From contig CAXSBR010000005.1 in assembly GCA_964236495.1 (NCBI GenBank), forward strand, positions 1 to 64,000: a stretch of DNA of 64,000 nt, written 5' to 3'. The stretch's first letter is position 1; the number at the start of each line of letters is the position of its first letter. Source of the stretch: CAXSBR01 sp964236495. GTDB lineage: Bacteria > Actinomycetota > Actinomycetes > Mycobacteriales > Jatrophihabitantaceae. Positions 58,943 to 64,000 of this stretch are shown here, piece by piece. A model generated the notes under the pieces. That model was not told where the DNA came from and ran no database searches. It saw nothing but the letters and a program-made list of their open reading frames with translations. The translations under genes were made by a program, and so were the position numbers.

Positions 58943-60766
58943 TCACTCGCTGTCGAAATCGGGGCGGATGCCGCGCGCGGCCTGGATGTCGTCGTTGCTG
59001 GTGCCGGCGGCGACCATCGGCCACACCATCGCATCGGCGCCGACGGTGAAGTCGACGACGACGGGCTGGTCGTTGATCGACATGGCCTTCTCGATCACGC
59101 CGTCTACGTCTTCGGCGCTCTCGCAGCGCAGGCCGATGCAACCCAGCGCGTCGGCCAGCTTCACGAAGTCGGGCACCCGTTGCCGGTTGGCGCTGGTGTG
59201 CGTACCCAACCCTGTCTGGCTGTAGCGCTGGTCGTAGAACAGCGTCTGCCACTGTCGGACCATGCCCAGGTTGCCGTTGTTGATCACGGCGACCTTGATC
59301 GGGATGCCCTCGATGGCGCAGGTGGCCAGCTCCTGGTTGGTCATCTGGAAGCAGCCGTCGCCGTCGATGGACCAGACGGTGGCGTCCGGGCGCCCCACCT
59401 TCGCGCCCATCGCCGCGGGCACCGAGTAGCCCATCGTGCCCAGGCCGCCGGAGTTGAGCCAGGTGTAGGGATTTTCGTACTTGACGAACTGTGCCGCCCA
59501 CATCTGGTGCTGCCCGACGCCCGACACATAGAGCGCCTCGGGCCCGGCGATGTCGGAGAGGCGTTCGATGACGTACTGCGGCGCCAGCGAGCCGTCCTCG
59601 GGCACGTCATAGCCCACCGGATAGGTGCGCCGCCACCGGTCGGTCTGAGCCCACCATCCACTCAGGTCGACGCGGTGCCCGGCGTCGAACTCGGCAGCCA
59701 GCGCCGGGATCAGCTCGCGCAGCACGTAGCCGACGTCGCCGACGATCGGCACGTCCACGGCCCGGTTCTTGCCGATCTCGGCCGGATCGATGTCGGCGTG
59801 GATGATCTGCGCCAGTGGCGCAAAGCTGTCCAGCCGGCCGGTGACGCGGTCGTCGAAACGGGTACCCAGCGCGATCAGCAGATCCGCCTTCTGCAGCGCG
59901 GTGACCGCGGCCACCGACCCATGCATACCGGGCATACCCAGATGCTGGGGGTGGCTGTCGGGGAAGGCGCCGCGGGCCATCAACGTCGTCACCAGCGGAA
60001 TGCCGGTGAGCTCGGCGAGCTGGCGCAGCTCGCGGGTGGCATGCGCCTTCAACACCCCGCCGCCGACGTAGAGCACCGGGCGGCGAGCCGAGGCGATGAG
60101 CTTCGCGGCCTCCCGGATCTGACGCGCATGCGGCTTGACCGTCGGCTTGTAGCCGGGCAGGTCGAGGGTGGGCGGCCAGCGGAAGGTGGTGGCCGCCTGC
60201 AGCACGTCCTTCGGGATATCGACGAGCACCGGCCCGGGCCGCCCCGTCCAGGCAACATGAAACGCCTCGGCGATGGTCTGCGCGATGTCCTCACCGCGTT
60301 GGACCAGGAAATTGTGCTTCGTGATCGGCAGGGTGATGCCCGAGATATCGGCTTCCTGGAAGGCGTCGGTGCCGATCGAAGGCAGCGCGACCTGACCGGT
60401 GATAGCCACGATCGGCACCGAATCCATGTAGGCGTCCGCGATCGGGGTGACCAGGTTGGTAGCACCGGGGCCCGACGTGGCCATACACACGCCGACCTTG
60501 CCGGTGGCCTGCGCATAGCCCTCGGCGGCGTGCCCGGCGCCCTGCTCATGGCGGCACAGGATGTGGCGCACCCGGGTGGAGTCGTAGAGCGGGTCGTATG
60601 CGGGCAGGATCGCGCCGCCAGGGATGCCGAAGACGTTGTCGGCGCCCACCTCTTCCAGCGCTCGGATCAGGGCTTTCGCTCCACTGACCGACTCGGTCAC
60701 GCCGACGGACCGGGTGCTGATGCCCGCGGCCGGACCGGCCGACTGGGTGGTGTATCCCGGTGCCAT
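58943..60766 (-). CDS. ilvB: Acetolactate synthase, large (catalytic) subunit
   Basis: A 607-residue thiamine-diphosphate enzyme. The start ATG 60766 is preceded by AAAGGA. FGIPGGAILPAYD, the catalytic Glu in RHEQGAGHAAEGYA, TSGPGATNLVT, and the ThDP motif GDGCFQMTNQELATC...NNGNLGMV are present. The ~30-residue N-terminal tail is variable in the family. Expression is controlled by an attenuator between the promoter and this gene. Confidence 0.98.
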   Translation of the reverse strand: MAPGYTTQSAGPAAGISTRSVGVTESVSGAKALIRALEEVGADNVFGIPGGAILPAYDPLYDSTRVRHILCRHEQGAGHAAEGYAQATGKVGVCMATSGPGATNLVTPIADAYMDSVPIVAITGQVALPSIGTDAFQEADISGITLPITKHNFLVQRGEDIAQTIAEAFHVAWTGRPGPVLVDIPKDVLQAATTFRWPPTLDLPGYKPTVKPHARQIREAAKLIASARRPVLYVGGGVLKAHATRELRQLAELTGIPLVTTLMARGAFPDSHPQHLGMPGMHGSVAAVTALQKADLLIALGTRFDDRVTGRLDSFAPLAQIIHADIDPAEIGKNRAVDVPIVGDVGYVLRELIPALAAEFDAGHRVDLSGWWAQTDRWRRTYPVGYDVPEDGSLAPQYVIERLSDIAGPEALYVSGVGQHQMWAAQFVKYENPYTWLNSGGLGTMGYSVPAAMGAKVGRPDATVWSIDGDGCFQMTNQELATCAIEGIPIKVAVINNGNLGMVRQWQTLFYDQRYSQTGLGTHTSANRQRVPDFVKLADALGCIGLRCESAEDVDGVIEKAMSINDQPVVVDFTVGADAMVWPMVAAGTSNDDIQAARGIRPDFDSE

Positions 60767-60841
60767 CTCAACGTCCTTTCGGTGAGGTATCAAAAACGAA
60801 GTGCGGGCGGAGCAACCTGAATCGCATAGGGAAAAGCCCAG

Positions 60842-60873
60842 AAAAAAACCCTCCGTGCCGGAGCACGAAGGGT
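60842..60873 (-). terminator. Intrinsic terminator in the ilvB leader
   Basis: On the minus strand ACCCTTCGTGC pairs with GCACGGAGGGT (11 bp, one G-U) around the loop TCCG, followed by seven U. It lies about 75 bp before ilvB. Stem and loop resemble the cimA terminator. Confidence 0.93.
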
Positions 60874-60903
60874 GAGCGCGTCGAAGCTGTGGGTCTGGAG
60901 ACC

Positions 60904-60942
60904 TCAGCCGACGCGCTGATTTACGATTACGAGGACGAGCAC
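60904..60942 (-). CDS. ilvB leader peptide
   Basis: GTG 60942 gives VLVLVIVNQRVG and stop: seven of the first seven residues are Val, Leu or Ile. The codons before it (His-Leu) continue the frame. It ends inside the first arm of the attenuator (GCGCGTCGGC-TGA), as does the Streptomyces leader ending KRVG. No strong ribosome binding site is visible, so the precise start is uncertain. Confidence 0.78.
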   Translation of the reverse strand: MLVLVIVNQRVG

Positions 60943-61148
60943 GAGATGGACGCTACACCCGCGCCGGCCCAGTCCTCAACCCGCTCCAGCGTGGCGCGTC
61001 CTGCGCGGTCGGTCGCACGCTGGGTCGCCGCACTGGCGCCGGGCCGTGGAGCGCCCCGCCTGTACACCGTGCGCCAGCGGATGGGGCGTACGACGGCCAG
61101 TACGGGTAAAACCGTCGGTCGCAGGTCAGTCGCCGGGTAAGCGCCGGG

Positions 61149-62990
61149 TCAGCCGCAGATCGCGCCCTGCGCCGCGGAGCCCACGAGCTTGGCGTACTTG
61201 CGCAACACGCCGTAGTCGAATTGCGGCGCGATCGGCTCCCACGCGGCCTGCCGACGGTCGAGTTCGTCGTCGTCCACGTCGAGGTCCAGACTGCGGTTGG
61301 CAATGTCGACGACAATCCGGTCACCGTCTCGGACCAGGGCGATCGGGCCGCCCACGGCGGCTTCCGGGGCGACGTGGCCGATACACAGGCCGGTCGTGCC
61401 GCCGGAGAACCGGCCGTCGGTGAGCAGCAGCACGTCCTTACCCAGGCCGGCGCCCTTGATGGCACCGGTGATCGCCAGCATCTCGCGCATGCCCGGACCA
61501 CCCTTGGGGCCTTCCCAGCGGATCACAATGATGTCGCCTGCCTGGAGTTCACCGGCCGTCACAGCCGCCATCGCGTCCTGCTCACGGTCGAAGACGCGCG
61601 CGGAGCCGGTGAAGACGTCGGCGTCGAATCCGGCCGTTTTGACGACCGCGCCTTCGGGCGCCAGCGAACCGTGCAGGATCGTCAGGCCGCCCGAACGGTG
61701 GATCGGACGGTCCATCGTGCGGATGACCTGCCCGTCGGGCTCGGGCGAGCTGAGCGCGTCCAGGTTCTCGGCCATGGTCTTGCCGGTGACGGTCATCGTG
61801 TCGCCGTGCAGCAAACCCGCGTCCAGCAGCGCCCGCATCACCACCGGAATACCACCGATGCGGTCGATGTCGGTCATCACGTAGCGCCCGAACGGCTTCA
61901 TGTCGGCCAGGTGCGGCACCTTGTCACCGATCCGGTTGAAGTCGGCCAGGGTCAGCTCGACGTGGGCCTCGTTGGCGATGGCGAGCAGGTGCAGCACCGC
62001 GTTGGTGGAGCCGCCGAGTGCCATCACCAGTGTGATCGCGTTCTCGAAGGCCTGCTTGGTCATGATGTCGCGGGCAGTGATGCCGGCGTCGATGAGCTCG
62101 ACGACGGCCTGGCCCGAGCGTTCTGCGAAGACGTCGCGGCGCGCGTCGGGAGCTGGCGGCGCGGCTGAGCCAGGCAGCGACATGCCCAGCGCCTCGGCGG
62201 CCGAAGCCATCGTGTTGGCCGTGTACATCCCTCCGCAGGCACCCTCGCCCGGGCAGATCGCCCGCTCGATCTCGTCCAGTTCGGCGCGGGTGATCTTGCC
62301 CGCGAGGCAGGCGCCGACGCCCTCGAACGCGTCGATGATCGTGACGTCGTTACCGTGCAGCTTGCCCGGCAGGGTGGACCCCGCGTAGAGGAACACCGAC
62401 GAGATGTCCAGGCGGGCGGCGGCCATCAGCATGCCGGGTAACGACTTGTCGCAGCCGGCCAGCAGCACCGCGCCGTCCATCCGCTCGGCGCTGACCACCG
62501 TCTCCACCGAGTCGGCGATGATCTCGCGCGATACCAGCGAGTAGTGCATGCCGGCATGGCCCATGGAGATGCCGTCGGAGACCGAGATGGTGCCGAACTC
62601 CAGCGGGAAGCCGTCGGCGGCATGTACGCCGACCTTCACCCGCTTCGCGAGGCGATCCAGCGACAGGTTGCAGGGCGTGATCTCGTTCCACGACGACGCG
62701 ACGCCGACCTGGGGCTTGCGCCAGTCGTCGTCGCCCATGCCGACCGCGCGCAACATCCCGCGGGACGCGGCCCGCTCGATGCCGTCGGTGACCGCGCCGC
62801 TGTGCGGTTTGCGGTGTTGACGCGACTGGCCCGGACTCGACACCGACGCAACTCCGGTGCCGTCACCGGCAGTCGGGACAGAAGGGGGTTCAACGGTGGG
62901 CGCGGCCGTCGGTTCAGCAGTGCGCTCGGCGGTGGGTCCAGCGGTGCGCTCGGCAGTGGGTTCAGCGGTGGGTTCAGCCTCGATCGTCAC
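61149..62990 (-). CDS. ilvD: Dihydroxyacid dehydratase
   Basis: A 613-residue Fe-S enzyme that makes the 2-keto acids of Val and Ile. Cluster-binding cysteines lie in LAGCDKSLPGM, GVGACLAGK and CPGEGACGGMYTANTM. SLAPEGAVVK and GRFSGGTTG(L)CIGHVAPEA are typical. The start is uncertain; GTG 62990 adds a 30-residue Pro-Thr-Ala-Glu repeat tail before the conserved HSGAVTDGIERAASRGML. A downstream GTG (VSSPGQSRQHRKPHS) could be the original start. Confidence 0.95.
   Translation of the reverse strand: MTIEAEPTAEPTAERTAGPTAERTAEPTAAPTVEPPSVPTAGDGTGVASVSSPGQSRQHRKPHSGAVTDGIERAASRGMLRAVGMGDDDWRKPQVGVASSWNEITPCNLSLDRLAKRVKVGVHAADGFPLEFGTISVSDGISMGHAGMHYSLVSREIIADSVETVVSAERMDGAVLLAGCDKSLPGMLMAAARLDISSVFLYAGSTLPGKLHGNDVTIIDAFEGVGACLAGKITRAELDEIERAICPGEGACGGMYTANTMASAAEALGMSLPGSAAPPAPDARRDVFAERSGQAVVELIDAGITARDIMTKQAFENAITLVMALGGSTNAVLHLLAIANEAHVELTLADFNRIGDKVPHLADMKPFGRYVMTDIDRIGGIPVVMRALLDAGLLHGDTMTVTGKTMAENLDALSSPEPDGQVIRTMDRPIHRSGGLTILHGSLAPEGAVVKTAGFDADVFTGSARVFDREQDAMAAVTAGELQAGDIIVIRWEGPKGGPGMREMLAITGAIKGAGLGKDVLLLTDGRFSGGTTGLCIGHVAPEAAVGGPIALVRDGDRIVVDIANRSLDLDVDDDELDRRQAAWEPIAPQFDYGVLRKYAKLVGSAAQGAICG
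62895..62985. repeat. In-frame repeat at the start of ilvD
   Basis: Degenerate 12- and 24-bp units (GGTTCAGCGGTG / GTGCGCTCGGCG type) encode Glu-Pro-Thr-Ala and Glu-Arg-Thr-Ala repeats on the minus strand. They lie before the conserved part of IlvD. Confidence 0.8.
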
Positions 62991-63023
62991 GGCGCACGAG
63001 CCTACGGCGTACCGTTGGCCGCC

Positions 63024-63662
63024 GTGAGCGATGCCGTTCCCGATCCTGCATCGACCACAGAATCGGCACAGCAGTCTCCAGCGGCACAGCAATCCCTATC
63101 GGCAGCCGCAGCTGCTCCCGGCTCGGCCGCCGCAGCGGCGTCGGCTTCTGCAGCAGGCTCGCCGCCCACAGCGGCGTCGGCTTCTGCAACAGGCTCGCCG
63201 CCCACAGAGGCGTCGGCTTCAGCAGCAGGCTCGCCGCCCACAACGGCGTCGGCTACGACCGCCTCGCGGGCTGTCTTCCGTCTACCGCGCTCGGCCTATC
63301 TCGCAGTGCTGTTCCTGATCTTCGGCGTGTCGGTGCTGGTGCGCGGGTACCTCTGGCTACCGGTGTATCTCCTGCCGCTGGCGGCGGCGTTCTTCATCGC
63401 CCGGCGCGCGACCGTGATCGATGACCAGGGCATCGAGGTCCGCGCACTCGTGGCCAGCCGGCGGGTGCCGTGGTCGGATGTGGCGGGCCTGGCCGTCGAC
63501 GACCGCGGCGCGGTGGCCGCGAGCCTCACCTCCGGCTCGGTGCTGCGCCTGCCGTTCGTCCGGGCCAACCATTTGCCGATGCTGTCCAGTGTGACCGGCG
63601 GGCGGATACCGCCCGTCGAGGACGTCCGCAAGCCCGTCAGTACGCCCCGTCGACGACGTTGA
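63024..63662 (+). CDS. PH-domain membrane protein (CFP6-like) with repeat tail
   Basis: A 212-residue protein from GTG 63024. The first ~80 residues are an Ala/Ser/Pro/Thr tail containing three 12-residue repeats (AGSPPTAASASA). Two hydrophobic helices (AYLAVLFLIFGVSVLV and LWLPVYLLPLAAAFFIA) follow, then a bacterial PH domain (TVIDDQGIEVRALVASRRVPWSDVAGL). Mycobacterial CFP6 (Rv3004) has the same arrangement and lies beside the ilv genes. The 3' end overlaps the convergent dehydrogenase. Confidence 0.88.
   Translation: MSDAVPDPASTTESAQQSPAAQQSLSAAAAAPGSAAAAASASAAGSPPTAASASATGSPPTEASASAAGSPPTTASATTASRAVFRLPRSAYLAVLFLIFGVSVLVRGYLWLPVYLLPLAAAFFIARRATVIDDQGIEVRALVASRRVPWSDVAGLAVDDRGAVAASLTSGSVLRLPFVRANHLPMLSSVTGGRIPPVEDVRKPVSTPRRRR
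63154..63256. repeat. 36-bp in-frame minisatellite in the PH protein gene
   Basis: Three units start at 63154, 63190 and 63226, an exact 36-bp period, sharing CAGGCTCGCCGCCCACA. Each encodes 12 residues. Confidence 0.95.
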
Positions 63663-64000
63663 TCAATTCTTCGCCTGCGCAGTAGCGGCGCAGCTGATCG
63701 GCGACCAGCCGATACGCCCGTGGGGCCGCCGAGCCGACGTGACCTGCGGTGTGCGGAGTGAGGATGAGATTGGGCGCGCTCCACAGCGGATGACCCGCCG
63801 GCAGCGGTTCGGGGTCGGTGACGTCCAGCGCTGCCCGCAGCCGGGTGCTGGTCAGCTCCGCCAGCAGCGCGTCGGTGTCGACGACGGGGCCGCGCGCTGC
63901 GTTGACCAGCAACGCACCGTCGGGCATCCGGGCCAGGAAGTCGGCATCGACCAGGCCGACCGTCTGCGGCGTCTGTGGCACCAGGATCACGACGATGTCG
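63637..64000 (-). CDS. D-isomer-specific 2-hydroxyacid dehydrogenase, C-terminal fragment
   Basis: The gene runs off the right edge; about 120 C-terminal residues are present. MPDGALLVNAARGPVVDTDALLAEL contains the substrate/cofactor-binding Arg (NAARGPVVD). The catalytic Glu is in DVTDPEPLP and the His in LTPHTAGH. This covers part of the NAD fold and the return to the catalytic domain. It may be a glyoxylate/hydroxypyruvate reductase; phosphoglycerate dehydrogenase cannot be ruled out. It overlaps the convergent PH gene by 26 bp. Confidence 0.9.
   Translation of the reverse strand, partial: DIVVILVPQTPQTVGLVDADFLARMPDGALLVNAARGPVVDTDALLAELTSTRLRAALDVTDPEPLPAGHPLWSAPNLILTPHTAGHVGSAAPRAYRLVADQLRRYCAGEELINVVDGAY

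Larger units (their letters stand above)
60842..60942 (-). promoter_or_regulatory. ilvB attenuator
   Basis: Leader peptide codons, then AGCGCGTCG pairing with CGACGCGCT (60875-60883 with 60909-60917), then the terminator. Ribosome stalling on the Leu/Val/Ile codons would change which stem forms. The arrangement matches ilvB attenuators described in Streptomyces and Corynebacterium. Confidence 0.88.

Noticed and set aside
58895..60820. A 641-codon open frame opposite ilvB
   Set aside because: Complete antisense overlap with a textbook ilvB; the composition (His/Arg/Gly rich) is that of a complementary frame.

Overview
High-GC actinobacterial chromosome segment. Gene order and protein families (SepIVA-like DivIVA protein, DUF177, DUF3515, CofC, an Rpf-like lysozyme-fold protein, an NdgR regulator divergent from leuCD, ilvBN/ilvC next to a CFP6-like PH protein) point to Actinomycetota, most likely a Frankiales/Jatrophihabitantales/Nakamurellales-type organism. 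The genus cannot be fixed from sequence alone. Nearly every housekeeping gene from 12.4 to 64 kb is intact.

Layout. (1) 1-12.3 kb: the 5' end of smc, then an accessory block: a P-loop kinase, VapBC toxin-antitoxin, a GGDEF diguanylate cyclase, a VOC protein, an APH(3')-type kinase, a secreted protein plus lipoprotein pair of unknown function, a decayed sigma factor, SDR/MerR and epimerase/TetR divergent pairs. (2) 12.4-21.6 kb: the conserved run mutM, rnc, rpmF, DUF177, sepIVA-like, coaD, rsmD, recG, DAK-domain protein, all on the minus strand with several stop/start overlaps. (3) 21.9-31.6 kb: rpmB, GNAT, thiL, DUF3515, ddl, gpsA, plsC, cofC, ppk, mutT1. (4) 31.6-39 kb: TetR/oxidoreductase pair, leuCD with divergent ndgR-crcB-crcB, an aldehyde dehydrogenase, a peroxiredoxin. 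(5) 39-42.6 kb: an Rpf-like secreted protein, a broken secreted nuclease gene split by a 1261-bp insertion, then tRNA-Glu and tRNA-Gln. (6) 42.8-54.6 kb: gltX, a FAH-family hydrolase, cimA behind an attenuator, small membrane proteins, a kinase, DUF4037, leuB, a GH3 lipoprotein, a sodium/solute symporter. (7) 54.7-64 kb: a decayed AbiEi-like gene flanked by hairpin repeats, then ilvC, ilvN, an Asp/Glu-racemase homologue, ilvB (behind an attenuator with a Leu/Val/Ile leader peptide), ilvD, a PH-domain membrane protein and a 2-hydroxyacid dehydrogenase fragment.

The window holds much of branched-chain amino-acid synthesis: cimA, leuB, leuCD, ilvB, ilvN, ilvC, ilvD. It also shows the control signals: two matching terminator/attenuator leaders (cimA and ilvB) and a perfect palindrome between leuC and ndgR.

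Most unusual signals: a nuclease gene interrupted at its DHV codons with a 5-bp direct repeat at both ends; a family of about 60-bp hairpin elements at three loci beside decayed genes; in-frame micro- and minisatellites inside coaD, rsmD, gltX, the DAK protein, ilvD and the PH protein; a racemase-fold gene wedged between ilvB and ilvN that lacks its first catalytic residue; a thiL with no ATG, GTG or TTG at its conserved N-terminus; and a shared operator for two TetR paralogues 20 kb apart.
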